NCBI RefSeq assembly: GCF_015767275.1
Contig: NZ_JADWMY010000001.1
Coordinates: 310,001-374,000 of the forward strand
Length of the DNA: 64,000 bases
Direction: 5' to 3'
Source: Herbaspirillum sp. AP02
GTDB lineage: Bacteria; Pseudomonadota; Gammaproteobacteria; Burkholderiales; Burkholderiaceae_D
Of this stretch, positions 19,349 to 29,761 are shown in pieces. Every line of letters starts with the position of its first letter. Positions within the stretch are counted from its first letter, which is position 1. The notes under the pieces are model-generated. The model ran no database searches. It saw only the letters and a list, made by a program, of their open reading frames with translations, and had not been told where the DNA came from. Made by a program: the position numbers and the translations under genes.

Positions 19349-19723
19349 TCAAGCCTTGCGCCGGATGCTGGAGATCGACACTGCAGCCGTGGCCGACGGC
19401 GCAGAGCCATGCGTCCCGCAGCTGGCAGCCGGCGCATTCGGGTTGCGGAACGTCAGCCCGGATTCACTCAGGGTGTCGGCAAAATCGATGGTCACGCCCT
19501 CCAGCAGCAGCCGGCTTTCGGCAGGCAGGAAGACGGCCAGACCGTTGCAGTCGAGGCTGACATCGCCTGGCGTGGGCTGCGCCTGGACCGAGAACTCCGA
19601 ACTCAGCCCGGAACAACCGCCTGCACTCACCTTGAGCCGAAAGCCGGATTGGACCGAACCGCCATTGAAGCGCACCATGCGGCGCATGAATTTTTCGGCG
19701 GCGGCGGTGATGGTGATGTTCAT
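19349..19723 (-). CDS. Nif-type IscA/HesB Fe-S assembly protein with altered Cys motif
   Basis: A 124-residue A-type carrier. The first ligand C37 (SAGGCSGL) and the second C102 are present, but the usual C-x-C near the end is C102-G-T104-H105, so the third cysteine is lost and a histidine is next to it. Expected family features FRNPNAP and the beta-rich core are intact. It lies between fdxN and the LRV gene. It may carry a [2Fe-2S] or iron for NifB or NifS. Confidence 0.88.
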   Translation of the reverse strand: MNITITAAAEKFMRRMVRFNGGSVQSGFRLKVSAGGCSGLSSEFSVQAQPTPGDVSLDCNGLAVFLPAESRLLLEGVTIDFADTLSESGLTFRNPNAPAASCGTHGSAPSATAAVSISSIRRKA

Positions 19724-19732
19724 CGCCCCTCC

Positions 19733-19951
19733 CTATGCCTGGTAACGCGGCTGGGCATTGTCGATGACACAGGTGCCATCGACCGGGCACACGGCCACGC
19801 ATTGCGGTTCATCGAAATGTCCCAGACATTCGGTACATTTCTTGGGATCGATCACGAAGATCCCGTTCTTTTCGCGAATCGCCACGTTCGGGCATTCGGG
19901 CTCGCAGGCGGAACACCCTGTGCACTGCGAGGCAACGATCTTGTAGGCCAT
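19733..19951 (-). CDS. fdxN: FdxN, 2[4Fe-4S] ferredoxin
   Basis: A 72-residue ferredoxin with C10-x2-C13-x2-C16-x3-C20 and C39-x2-C42-x8-C51-x3-C55. The long x8 spacing is typical of nif FdxN. It lies directly after nifB and is thought to donate electrons for NifB radical SAM chemistry. RBS AAGGAGAAAAAGC. Confidence 0.93.
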   Translation of the reverse strand: MAYKIVASQCTGCSACEPECPNVAIREKNGIFVIDPKKCTECLGHFDEPQCVAVCPVDGTCVIDNAQPRYQA

Positions 19952-19984
19952 GCTTTTTCTCCTTGCGTGAAACTGATTGGCTGC

Positions 19985-21562
19985 TTACGCTGCGGCGGAC
20001 GTGGACTGCACGGAGGTGTAAGCCCCCTGCCGGATATCGGCGTCGCCCCGTGGCCGATGCTCGATCTGTCCGCTGCGCACGCGCTCCAGGTAATCCATGA
20101 AGTAGGCGATGACGGATTGCTCGATGAATTCGTGGGCATACCGGTCCACCGGTTCAATGCCCACCTTTTGCAGATCATCCTTGGGACAGCCGCCGATCTT
20201 GGCCACCAGCACCGCATGGCAGTCGTTGATGGCACGGATGACAGTCTCCAGCGCATCCTCCTCGCCATAGCCGCCCTGGCAGTACTGGTCCACGCGCCGG
20301 TGTCCGACGAACTTGCTGCCGGCGCTGCTGACTTCATAGATCTGGAATTCGCTGACGTGTCCGAAATGCTCGTTGACGCGTCCCTGCCCCTTGGTCGCCA
20401 CCGCCACCAGCAAGGTCAGACCGCTCTGGTCTGCCATCTGCGCCAGCTCCTGCTGCTCAGCGGCCTTGGCGGCCGATTTCGCTTGACGCTCCTGTTCCAC
20501 CAGCTCCTGGTAGGCCTTGCGGGTAGCGCCGTCATAGGCCACTTCCATCGCTTCGATCTTCTCGGTGGTGAATTCGGCGCTGCGGTCTTCACCCAACAGG
20601 CCGACCGCATCGGCGCGGCACTGGCGGCAGTGGCGCATCATGTTCATCTCGCCTTCACAGGCATCCTGCAAGGCCTTGAGCTCCTGGGCGCTGGGGCCGC
20701 GCTGGCCATTCAGGCCAAACACGGTGCCATGCTCGGGTGCCGAAATGAGCGGCATGATGTTGTGGAGGAAGGCACCGCGTGACTTGACCGCACGATTGAC
20801 TTCCACCAGATGCTGGTCATTGATGCCCGGGATCATCACCGAGTTGACCTTGCACAGGATGCCGCGGGCAGTGAGCATCTCCAATCCCAGCATCTGCCGT
20901 TCGTGCAGGATGCGGGCCGCCTCGATACCGGTCCAGCGCTTGTTCTGGTAATAGATCCAGGGATAGATGTGCTGCCCGATCTCGGGATCGACCATATTGA
21001 TGGTGATGGTGACGTGGTCGACGTTGAAGGCGGCGATGGTGTCGATGTGGTCGGGCAAGGCCAGGCCATTGGTCGACAGGCACAGCTTGATATCGGGCGC
21101 AGTCTGCGAGATCAGTTCGAAGGTCTTGAAGGTCTTGGCCGGATTGGCCAACGGGTCGCCAGGACCGGCAATGCCCAGCACTGTCATCTGGGGAATGGTC
21201 GATGCCACCGCAAAGACCTTCTTGGCCGCCTGCTCGGGCGTCAGCTTTTCGCTGACCACGCCCGGACGTGACTCGTTGGCGCAATCGTATTTCCGGTTGC
21301 AGTAGTTGCACTGGATGTTACAGGCCGGTGCCACCGCCACGTGCATACGGGCATAGTGGTGGTGGGCCTCTTCGCTGTAGCACGGATGGTTCTTGACCTT
21401 TTCCCAAACCTCGGGGGCCATGTCGGCGGGACCAACGGATGAACCGCAACTGGCCTTGCCGCCTTCACTGCTGGTGCCACAGCCTTTGTGTTCGGCTACC
21501 TTGTCCAGCAAGGTGCCTAGCGTTTTGATGTCCTGGATACCGACGTACTGTGTGGGCTGCAT
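19985..21562 (-). CDS. nifB: NifB, radical SAM NifB-co synthase
   Basis: A 525-residue enzyme that fuses two [4Fe-4S] clusters and inserts the carbide to make NifB-co. The SAM cluster motif is C81-x3-C85-x2-C88 ([14 protein letters not shown]). Further cluster ligands are expected in the CGTS...CGSS N-terminal region and in [13 protein letters not shown]. The C-terminal ~120 residues are a NifX-like domain ([17 protein letters not shown]). It heads the second nif run. Confidence 0.97.
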   Translation of the reverse strand: MQPTQYVGIQDIKTLGTLLDKVAEHKGCGTSSEGGKASCGSSVGPADMAPEVWEKVKNHPCYSEEAHHHYARMHVAVAPACNIQCNYCNRKYDCANESRPGVVSEKLTPEQAAKKVFAVASTIPQMTVLGIAGPGDPLANPAKTFKTFELISQTAPDIKLCLSTNGLALPDHIDTIAAFNVDHVTITINMVDPEIGQHIYPWIYYQNKRWTGIEAARILHERQMLGLEMLTARGILCKVNSVMIPGINDQHLVEVNRAVKSRGAFLHNIMPLISAPEHGTVFGLNGQRGPSAQELKALQDACEGEMNMMRHCRQCRADAVGLLGEDRSAEFTTEKIEAMEVAYDGATRKAYQELVEQERQAKSAAKAAEQQELAQMADQSGLTLLVAVATKGQGRVNEHFGHVSEFQIYEVSSAGSKFVGHRRVDQYCQGGYGEEDALETVIRAINDCHAVLVAKIGGCPKDDLQKVGIEPVDRYAHEFIEQSVIAYFMDYLERVRSGQIEHRPRGDADIRQGAYTSVQSTSAAA

Positions 21563-21611
21563 GGATAGTCCCTTTCAGGAAAGTGATGCCTGGACCTTCT
21601 CCTGAGGACAT

Positions 21612-21627
21612 AGCCAAAACCGTGCCA
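21612..21627 (-). promoter_or_regulatory. nifB sigma-54 promoter (-24/-12)
   Basis: The minus strand reads TGGCAC-GGTTT-TGGCT. The -24 box is perfect; the -12 box differs from TTGCT at one base while keeping GC. Transcription would begin about 40 nt upstream of the nifB ATG. Confidence 0.85.
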
Positions 21628-21635
21628 GAGAAAAT

Positions 21636-21648
21636 AATCAATAAATTC
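21636..21648 (+). promoter_or_regulatory. IHF-like site, nifB promoter
   Basis: AATCAATAAATTC matches WATCAANNNNTTR except the last base. It is placed between the -24 element and the NifA sites, in an AT-rich stretch. Confidence 0.5.
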
Positions 21649-21681
21649 AACGGCATAGCGTTAAATCTCATCACGTGGCGA

Positions 21682-21697
21682 TGTGAGGATAGCGACA
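21682..21697. promoter_or_regulatory. NifA activator site 1 (nifB)
   Basis: TGT-GAGGATAGCG-ACA, 54 bp upstream of the nifB -24 box. Confidence 0.75.
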
Positions 21698-21723
21698 ATC
21701 GGCGATACATTTTGGGTAGCGCT

Positions 21724-21739
21724 TGTCATGAACACGACA
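21724..21739. promoter_or_regulatory. NifA activator site 2 (nifB)
   Basis: TGT-CATGAACACG-ACA, about 96 bp upstream of the nifB -24 box. Two sites on roughly the same helical face (42 bp apart) suggest cooperative binding. Confidence 0.75.
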
Positions 21740-21823
21740 ATGCAGCGCAGGCCGGCGCATGGGATCGGCCAAGCCGCAATGGGGCTGACGCAGTGGGGGG
21801 GAGAAGGAGAATGCGAGGACGTA

Positions 21824-21856
21824 CCAGCCGGGGAATCCATCAGAACAACCGGCTGG
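21824..21856. repeat. Inverted repeat between nifA and nifB
   Basis: CCAGCCGG (21824-21831) and CCGGCTGG (21849-21856) with a 17-nt loop, ~100 bp after the nifA stop. It could end or slow nifA transcription before nifB. There is no T-run, so rho-independent termination is doubtful. The rest of this 390-bp gap holds only the nifB control sites. Confidence 0.35.
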
Positions 21857-21952
21857 AGCGACGCCGAAGAGACCTCGCACGCCGGACGAGGACGGTAATG
21901 AGAAAAAGACTTTTGATCTGGCAGCGTCTTACATCACGCTCGCAGACGAGTT

Positions 21953-23581
<1,629 letters not shown>

Positions 23582-23723
23582 CGGACTCTCCATAGGTGAA
23601 TGCTGGAACCAATGCGCTGCCTGAAAGCGCTGCAACCGACTGCGGCCTCTGCCGTGAAGTTGAGATCCAGAAAATCGACAGAAAAAGCGCCGCGTAGTTA
23701 CCGAATAGTTACTGTGCCAGGCA

Positions 23724-23739
23724 AGCAAACTTCATGCCC
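23724..23739 (-). promoter_or_regulatory. Candidate nifA sigma-54 promoter
   Basis: The minus strand reads GGGCAT-GAAGT-TTGCT, keeping GG-N10-GC and the full TTGCT box. It would give a ~130-nt leader before nifA. NtrC control would be expected by analogy with related species; I do not see a clear NtrC dyad nearby. Confidence 0.6.
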
Positions 23740-23834
23740 AAGCGTGTGGGCGAATCAAGCTTGCCAAGCATGCCGCACAAGGACTGTTTTACCTTCACGT
23801 CGCTTTGGCGGGTTGATGACAATCGTGTCGTCTT

Positions 23835-23850
23835 TGTCGGTTTTGCGACA
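23835..23850. promoter_or_regulatory. NifA activator site in the nifA-globin intergenic region
   Basis: TGT-CGGTTTTGCG-ACA matches the NifA consensus. It is 67 bp upstream of the rightward -24/-12 element at 23918 and about 95 bp from the nifA promoter, so it could drive the rightward gene and also feed back on nifA. Confidence 0.7.
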
Positions 23851-23886
23851 AGCATCGAAACTGCCACAACTGCCGAGAATATTCGC

Positions 23887-23899
23887 CATCTCGTTGATT
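23887..23899 (-). promoter_or_regulatory. IHF-like site, globin-like gene promoter
   Basis: The minus strand reads AATCAACGAGATG, one mismatch from WATCAANNNNTTR, between the NifA site and the rightward -24 box. Confidence 0.45.
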
Positions 23900-23917
23900 T
23901 AAATGAGAATTCCGGTG

Positions 23918-23933
23918 TGGCACGGTTTTGGCT
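23918..23933 (+). promoter_or_regulatory. Sigma-54 promoter reading right from the nifA upstream region
   Basis: TGGCAC-GGTTT-TGGCT, base-for-base identical to the nifB promoter (which lies on the other strand). It predicts transcription from about 23945 into the globin-like gene at 24052. Confidence 0.82.
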
Positions 23934-24051
23934 ATCGAGGCAGGTCATGGCCATCGCCGGTTGGCATGAAGGATGGAGCAGCGCAAGCCGGCAGCCCAGC
24001 CAGCGTTATGTAGCGAGCTATACAAACCTCAGTCATCCACCATCGCTGATC

Positions 24052-24693
24052 ATGAATCTGCCCTCAACCCCCGAGCCTGGTGCACCACTTGCGTGCTGGG
24101 CGCCCTGCTCTCAGGCCTGCTATCTGACCCTGAACTGGCCGGTGGCTGGCGCGGCCATGCCGCGTGGCCCGCAGCAGGCGATATGCGAGCCGCCAGTATT
24201 ACCGCAACCGGCGCACCGGCTGCTGGCACTGTGTGACGAATCCGGCTTGCGCAAGCTGGTGCTCCATCACATGCGACGCCTGCGTCATTCTCCCCTGTTC
24301 GCACGTTCGCACCATTGCTTTGATTGCGTCACCTCGCGGATCGCCGACTTCGTGGTGGAGTCATGCGGCGGTCCGCTCTATTACAGCCAACGCCATGCCC
24401 ATCTGCAAGCGGGCGCCGGCTTGCCGTTGCTGTTGGATGAAGCGGGGCGCGAACTGTGGCTGGTACAGCTTTGGCATACCTTTGACGATATCGGTTTTCC
24501 TCCCGCGCTGCGCGCTGACTTCTGGGCCTGGGCCGAACCCTTGTCGATACATCTGCTGGTGCGTCACGCGCGCATCGCCCCCCCACGGCGCTACCCCTAT
24601 GAGCTGGTACGTAGCTGGTTCCACTCGCCCGCCACCGATATGCTGCCGCCGATAGCCGACCTGATCCGGCCATCGGGAAGGTCCGAACCATGA
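24052..24693 (+). CDS. Globin-like protein under a nif-type promoter
   Basis: A 213-residue protein. After a variable Cys-rich N terminus, residues ~65-165 resemble a truncated globin: ADFVVESCGGPLYYSQRH is the E-F region and ELWLVQLWHTFDD...ADFWAWAEPLSIHLL the G-H helices. The RxxH that usually supplies the proximal heme ligand is not seen (QAGAG occurs there), so heme binding may differ or be absent. The start is uncertain: an ATG at 23948 would leave almost no leader after the mapped sigma-54 element, so 24052 is preferred, although no strong RBS is seen. Confidence 0.62.
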   Translation: MNLPSTPEPGAPLACWAPCSQACYLTLNWPVAGAAMPRGPQQAICEPPVLPQPAHRLLALCDESGLRKLVLHHMRRLRHSPLFARSHHCFDCVTSRIADFVVESCGGPLYYSQRHAHLQAGAGLPLLLDEAGRELWLVQLWHTFDDIGFPPALRADFWAWAEPLSIHLLVRHARIAPPRRYPYELVRSWFHSPATDMLPPIADLIRPSGRSEP

Positions 24694-24749
24694 ACTGCTC
24701 CATCGGACATCGCATAGCCCGCACTGGCATCTCGATGAGGCCGGTCTGA

Positions 24750-25784
24750 GTGATGTCCAACTCTTTTTCCTGTGAACCCGCCATGCCGGAATATCAGCAA
24801 CGATACGGTGTCTTCCTCAACGTCGAAAATCCCCTCGGCAATGCGCGCGATGCGCTGCTGCAGACCGTCGATCATGCCGTCGTGGCAGAGGCCCTGGGCT
24901 ATCACGATGTCTGGGTCGCCGAGCACCATTACAGCAGCTTCGCCATCGGCAGCGCCTTGATGGTGCTGCTAGCCCAGATCGCCGCACGCACTTCCCACAT
25001 CCGCCTCGGTACGGGGGCTTCTTTGCTCGCACTCAATGACCCCTTGCGGGTTGCCGAGGACGTCGCCACGCTGGACCTGCTCAGCAACGGCCGGATGGAA
25101 TTCGGCGTGGCACGTGGCGGCCCGTTTCCCGAGCAGTATCGTCATGCCGGCTTGAGTGGCGCCGATCAGGCGCGCGCACGCATGCTTGAGGCGCTGGATG
25201 TCATCCAGCGCGCATGGCAAGGCATGCCATTCAGTACCGAGGGCCGATTTTTTCACTATGACAGAGTGCAGTTGCAACCGCAGCCGCTGCAACGACCCAT
25301 TCCGGTATGGCTGGCCAGCATGAGCGAAGATTCGCTTGATCTGGCCGCACGCCACAATTACGGATTGATGGCCACACCCTCCGCCGATCTTGGGCAGGTG
25401 TGTACGCGGGTGGCAGCACAGCGCGCGCAGCGCGGTCACTTCCCGTTTGCCATCGCCCGCTTTTTCCATTGCGAGCCTGAGGTGAACAAGGCGCTTGCCC
25501 ACGGCCTGGCAGGTGTACGCGCGTATCCGCGCATGATGCAGGTGCAATTCGCGCCCGGCGGCGCCCCGCCCATGTTCCAGGCCGATGCCTCCGATCAGGT
25601 AATCCTGGCCAACGCCATCATCGGCGACCCGGCGCAATGCGCGGCGCGCATTGGCCAGCTGCAAGAACAACTAGGGCCGCATCGTTTGCTGCTCAAGCCT
25701 GCCAGCCATGATCCCCAGCAAGCGCGCGCAGCCCTGAGCTTGCTGGCCAGCGCGCTGGAATTGACGCCAGCGGCAAGGACGTGA
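24750..25784 (+). CDS. LLM-class (luciferase-like) flavin-dependent oxidoreductase
   Basis: About 344 residues with the TIM-barrel luciferase-like pattern: HAVVAEALGYHDVWVAEHHY, RLGTGASLLALNDPLRVAEDVATLDLLSNGR and FGVARG. It would use FMNH2 or F420-like flavin; substrate unknown. It overlaps modE by GTGA, so it is coupled to the molybdenum regulator. The first ATG pair at 24750/24753 or the ATG at 24783 (MPEYQQRYG) could be the start. Confidence 0.85.
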   Translation: MMSNSFSCEPAMPEYQQRYGVFLNVENPLGNARDALLQTVDHAVVAEALGYHDVWVAEHHYSSFAIGSALMVLLAQIAARTSHIRLGTGASLLALNDPLRVAEDVATLDLLSNGRMEFGVARGGPFPEQYRHAGLSGADQARARMLEALDVIQRAWQGMPFSTEGRFFHYDRVQLQPQPLQRPIPVWLASMSEDSLDLAARHNYGLMATPSADLGQVCTRVAAQRAQRGHFPFAIARFFHCEPEVNKALAHGLAGVRAYPRMMQVQFAPGGAPPMFQADASDQVILANAIIGDPAQCAARIGQLQEQLGPHRLLLKPASHDPQQARAALSLLASALELTPAART

Positions 25785-26590
25785 AGCCCTTGCCTGCCAC
25801 CGATACCATCTTGTTGAGCAGCGAACTGAAACTGGTGCATCGCCTGGACCAGCGCTTCTTTGCCCTGCTCGACGCCATCGCGCAAACCGGCTCGATCAAT
25901 CGCGCGGCCAGTACAGCGGGCTACAGCTACAAGGGCGCATGGATGCTGCTGGAGTCAGCCGGCAACCTGGTCAATGGCGCATTGATTGAAACCGTTACCG
26001 GCGGCAAAGGGGGCGGTGGCACCCGGCTCACGCCGGCAGCGGTGGAACTGCTGGCCGTGTGGCGCGAGCTGCAACGGCGCAATCTCGAATTCCTGCATCG
26101 GCAGGAGGCATGGCTTAATCAACTGCCAGCCTTGGCTGGCCTGCTCAGGAGAATGGCAATGAAAACCAGCGCACGTAATCAATTCGCCGGCGTCATCAGT
26201 GCGATCGATACCGGCCCTGTCACTACGCAAGTCACCGTCACCATCGCCGGCGCGCAAGAGATCGTGGCCACCATGACGACGACCGCCGCCAACCGGCTCA
26301 AGATCAAGATCGGCGGCAATGCGATTGCACTGATCAAGTCATCGGCAGTGGTACTGGTCACCGATTTTTCCGGCTTTGCCCTCTCGGCACGCAATCAGTT
26401 CGAAGGCACGGTCTCGCGCGTGGAGCGTGGCGCGGTATCGTCGCTGGTGGTGTTGACCTTGCCTGGCGGCGCCTGTATGACCGCCAGCCTGACCAATGAC
26501 GCTGTCGATGCGCTATCGCTGGCCGTGGGCCAGACCGCTACCGCTGTCTTCAAGGCGTATGCAGTGATGGTGGCCGTTCAGCAAGAGTGA
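25781..26590 (+). CDS. modE: ModE, molybdate-responsive regulator
   Basis: A 269-residue protein: an N-terminal LysR-like winged HTH (SINRAASTAGYSYKGAWMLLE) and two tandem Mop domains starting TSARNQFAG (~residue 128) and SARNQFEG (~200). Molybdate-bound ModE normally represses modABC and adjusts Mo enzymes. It starts with GTG inside the previous gene's stop. The distance from modABC at the left edge is ~24 kb, but both bracket the nif region. Confidence 0.92.
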   Translation: MKPLPATDTILLSSELKLVHRLDQRFFALLDAIAQTGSINRAASTAGYSYKGAWMLLESAGNLVNGALIETVTGGKGGGGTRLTPAAVELLAVWRELQRRNLEFLHRQEAWLNQLPALAGLLRRMAMKTSARNQFAGVISAIDTGPVTTQVTVTIAGAQEIVATMTTTAANRLKIKIGGNAIALIKSSAVVLVTDFSGFALSARNQFEGTVSRVERGAVSSLVVLTLPGGACMTASLTNDAVDALSLAVGQTATAVFKAYAVMVAVQQE

Positions 26591-26665
26591 TGGCCGCTGT
26601 GCCGGCAATGCATTTTCCGGATTCCAGCATTTCCATTGGACCGCCCCTCTCCCCGCCCAGGAGAA

Positions 26666-26706
26666 ATTCGACGATGTGGCAGCCAGGCTGCGCTACTTCG
26701 TCGAAT
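26666..26706. terminator. Hairpin between modE and the tartrate transporter
   Basis: ATTCGACGA (26666-26674) pairs with TCGTCGAAT (26698-26706), with GCAGCC-A-GGCTGC nested inside. It lies ~75 bp past modE and before the convergent MFS gene. No clear T-run. A bidirectional terminator is possible. Confidence 0.4.
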
Positions 26707-26816
26707 AGCCTGCGGATCTGCATGCCAGTTCTCGCCAAGGTGCCGGTCAGCGAGCATGCCTGACGCACCTTGCCCGTCTCAGCTGTTTTTCACACCTTTT
26801 CTTCGCACCTTTTTTC

Positions 26817-28118
26817 TCATACCTTTTGATAGATATGCGTATCCCGTGGCCTGCCCTGGAAGCGCGACATGATCAGTGTCAGCACCGCCGAAAACACCAG
26901 CAGTCCCGCCACGAAATACAGGCCCCCGGCATAGCTGCCGGTCGAGTCCTTGATCCAGCCGATGACGCTGGGCGCCACGAAGCCGCCAAGGTTACCGATG
27001 GAATTGATGGTAGCAATGCCGGTGGCTGCCGCCGCACCGGACAGGAACATGGTCGGCATGCTCCAAAGAGGCGGCTTGGCGCAGCTGATGCCAACGTTCA
27101 CCAGTGTCAAGGCGGCAATCAGTCCCACCACGCTATTGGCGCCGGCAGCGATCACCAGGCCCACCGCCGCGGCGACGCAGGCGATGATGACGTGCCAGGT
27201 ACGTTCTCCAGTCCGGTCGGAATGGCGCGACCAGAGCACCATGGCCACCACCGACACGATAGGCGGGATCGCATTGAGGAAGCCCACCGCCATGGACGAG
27301 ACCCCCAGTCCCTTGATGATCTGGGGCGCCCAGATACCCAGCGTGTACAGCCCTGCCGAGGTGCCAAAGTAGATCAGTGCCAGCCCCAGCACACGGAGAT
27401 CCGCCAGACCACGGATGATGCCGTGCTTGCCCGACTTGTCTTTCTGCGCATGCTCGTCGGCCATGGTCTTGATGAGCCAGGCGCGTTCGTCTTCCTTGAG
27501 CCACTTTGCCTTTTCCGGCTTGTCGGTCATGAAGCCCAGGACCACAACACCGAGCAGTAGCGCCGGAATGGCTTCCAGGATGAACATCCATTGCCAGCCA
27601 TGGAGATTCATGACGCCGTCCATCTCCAGCAGCGCCGCCGAGATCGGTGAACCGATCGCCGTGGACAGCGGTGCCGCTGCCATGAAGAACGCCGTGACGC
27701 CCGCGCGGTGGCGGGCCGGGAACCAGTAGCTCAGGTAGAGAATGATGCCTGGGAAGAAACCGGCCTCGGCCGCGCCAAGCAGGAAGCGCATGACATAGAA
27801 GCTTGTCGCGCCATCGACAAAGGCCATGGCACCGGAGATCATCCCCCAGGTCACCATCACCCGGGCAATCCAGAGGCGCGCCCCGACCTTGTGCAGGATG
27901 ATGTTGGAGGGGACTTCGAACATGAAGTAGCCCCAGAAGAAGATGCCGGCGCCAAAGCCCAGGACCGAGGCGCTGAAGCCCAGGTCCTGCTTCATCGTGA
28001 GCGCCGCGAAGCCGATGTTGACCCGGTCGATGTAGGCGATGAAGTACAGCAACATGATGAATGGCACGATGCGCCAGGTGGTGCGCCGCAAGGTGCGTTT
28101 TTCGATTTCGGTTTGCAT
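26817..28118 (-). CDS. MFS transporter of the tartrate/ACS family (TtuB-like)
   Basis: A 433-residue protein with 12 predicted membrane segments and the anion:cation symporter family features (IDRVNIGFAALTMKQDLGFS near residue 30). TtuB-type members import tartrate. It is last in a leftward run after the ttuC and ttuD homologues and the ttuE relic. RBS AAGGAGACAAG. Confidence 0.87.
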   Translation of the reverse strand: MQTEIEKRTLRRTTWRIVPFIMLLYFIAYIDRVNIGFAALTMKQDLGFSASVLGFGAGIFFWGYFMFEVPSNIILHKVGARLWIARVMVTWGMISGAMAFVDGATSFYVMRFLLGAAEAGFFPGIILYLSYWFPARHRAGVTAFFMAAAPLSTAIGSPISAALLEMDGVMNLHGWQWMFILEAIPALLLGVVVLGFMTDKPEKAKWLKEDERAWLIKTMADEHAQKDKSGKHGIIRGLADLRVLGLALIYFGTSAGLYTLGIWAPQIIKGLGVSSMAVGFLNAIPPIVSVVAMVLWSRHSDRTGERTWHVIIACVAAAVGLVIAAGANSVVGLIAALTLVNVGISCAKPPLWSMPTMFLSGAAAATGIATINSIGNLGGFVAPSVIGWIKDSTGSYAGGLYFVAGLLVFSAVLTLIMSRFQGRPRDTHIYQKV

Positions 28119-28260
28119 GCTTGTCTCCTTCTTTACGTTGTTCGAGGGTGATTCCTGTTACACCTTGTTGTGTGACTGCCTGGCGCTCCAGCGCGACCGG
28201 CAGGCAGTTTCTGTTCTGGTTCTGCTCCTCTTCCCTGCCAGGGCCTGTGCCCTGCCCGCC

Positions 28261-28423
28261 TCAGGCGATTTGTGCAAGGCGGCGGGCGATGGGCGGCTGG
28301 GTGTCATGCCGAGAATCGACATGCCCGGACGCTCCCGCGCCATGCGCAGCGCCGAGTAGCCAGAGGTGGTGTAGGCGACGGTCCCAGCGTGGCAACGATC
28401 TTTGCATTGCGCAGACGGTGCAT
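28261..28423 (-). pseudogene. Pyruvate kinase (ttuE/pykA) relic with internal deletion and frame changes
   Basis: An ATG at 28423 with GGAGA upstream begins MHRLRNAKIVATLGPS, the exact type of N terminus expected for pyruvate kinase. At about 28379 the sequence jumps, in another frame, to VAYTTSGYSALRMARERP...ILGMTP, which belongs to the C-terminal domain. It then shifts to the third frame for PIARRLAQIA and a stop at 28261. About 160 bp remain of a ~1.4-kb gene. It sits where ttuE occurs in tartrate operons. Confidence 0.75.
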
Positions 28424-28438
28424 AGGCGTCTCCATGTT

Positions 28439-29761
28439 TCATTTGTCATTCGTCATCGCTGACGGGTTGTCCGATGCGCCGACGTAGATGGCGCGGAAGT
28501 CGTTGACGTTGGTCATCGTCGGACCGGTGATGACCGAATCTCCAAGTACCTGAAAGAAACCGTGGGCATCGTTGTTTTCCAGGCAGGTCATCGGGGGACG
28601 TCCCTCGCGACGGGCCCGCTCCAGGGTGTCCGGGCGCAGCAGCGCGCCGGCGATTTCCTCCCTGCCATCGACACCGTCCGTGTCGCCGGCCAGTGCATAG
28701 ACGTGCTTCTCGCCGTTCAAGGCGATACCCAGAGAGAGGAGAAATTCGACATTGCGTCCGCCGCGTCCGGTACCGCGTACGGTCACGGTGGTTTCGCCAC
28801 CGGAGAGAATGACGCAGGGACTGCTGAACGGCTGGTCACCACGAGCCACCTGCCGTGCGATGGCCGCCATCACCTTGCCCACGTCGCGAGCCTCGCCTTC
28901 GATGGCGTCGGAGAGGATGTGGGCCGGCACAGCATGCCGGGCCGCGAATTCGGCAGCGGCTTCCAGCGCCATCTGCGGGGTGGCGATCAGGTGCGTTTCC
29001 ACCCTGGCCAGGCGCGGGTCGCCGGGCTTCGGGGTCTCATTGCTGCTGTTGGAGAGGACGGCGCGTGCCTGCGGCGGCAGATCGACGTCGTAGCGCTCAA
29101 CGATGGCCAGTGCATCGGCACAGCTCGTCGGGTCGGCCACCGTGGGGCCGGAGGCAATGTCATGCACGCCGTCGGCAGGCACGTCGGAAATGAGCAGGTT
29201 CAGCACCCGTGCGGGATGGCAGGCAGCGGCAAGCCGCCCGCCCTTGATCGCGGAAAGATGGCGGCGCACGCAATTCATCTCGGAAATGGAGGCACCCGAG
29301 TCCAGCAGCGCCTGGTTGATGCGTTGCTTGTCGAGCAGTGTCAATCCGGGCATCGGCAAGGGCAGCAAGGCGGAACCGCCGCCCGAGATGAGGCAGACCA
29401 CCAGATCGTCTTCGGTGAGCTTGCTGACCATGTCCATGAGGCGCGTGGCGGCTGCCAGGCCATTTTCGTCGGGTACCGGATGGGCTGCCTGCACAATCTC
29501 GATACGCTCGCACGGCACCGCATAACCATAGCGTGTCACCACCAGCCCTTCGAGCTTGCCCGGCCAGTGATCTTCGAACGCGCGCGCCATGGCGGCGGAG
29601 GCTTTGCCTGCACCGATGACGATCAGGCGCCCACGCGGTGCCTCGGGCAGGAATTGGGGGATACGTACGGCCGGCTGGGCGATGGCAATCGCCGCCTCGA
29701 ACATGCCTTTCAACAAGGCGTCGATCCGGGCCCGCTCGGACAGTGGTTGTGCAGTGGGCAT
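28439..29761 (-). CDS. Glycerate 2-kinase / hydroxypyruvate reductase family (TtuD-like, MOFRL)
   Basis: A 440-residue protein of the DUF4147 + MOFRL type. The N-terminal glycine-rich IVIGAGKASAAMARAFE and the central ISGGGSALLPLPMPGLTL are family hallmarks, and the MOFRL tail shows GRGGRNVEFLLSLG...AGDTDGVDG. In tartrate degradation TtuD handles hydroxypyruvate/glycerate. The start at 29761 has GGAGACGC upstream; the frame extends to 29836. Confidence 0.88.
   Translation of the reverse strand: MPTAQPLSERARIDALLKGMFEAAIAIAQPAVRIPQFLPEAPRGRLIVIGAGKASAAMARAFEDHWPGKLEGLVVTRYGYAVPCERIEIVQAAHPVPDENGLAAATRLMDMVSKLTEDDLVVCLISGGGSALLPLPMPGLTLLDKQRINQALLDSGASISEMNCVRRHLSAIKGGRLAAACHPARVLNLLISDVPADGVHDIASGPTVADPTSCADALAIVERYDVDLPPQARAVLSNSSNETPKPGDPRLARVETHLIATPQMALEAAAEFAARHAVPAHILSDAIEGEARDVGKVMAAIARQVARGDQPFSSPCVILSGGETTVTVRGTGRGGRNVEFLLSLGIALNGEKHVYALAGDTDGVDGREEIAGALLRPDTLERARREGRPPMTCLENNDAHGFFQVLGDSVITGPTMTNVNDFRAIYVGASDNPSAMTNDK

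Noticed and set aside
26591..26710. A frame ending EKFDDVAARLRYFVE that looks like the end of a protein
   Set aside because: Only ~40 codons, no start or RBS, and no family recognised. It coincides with a hairpin, so it may be chance or a very old relic.
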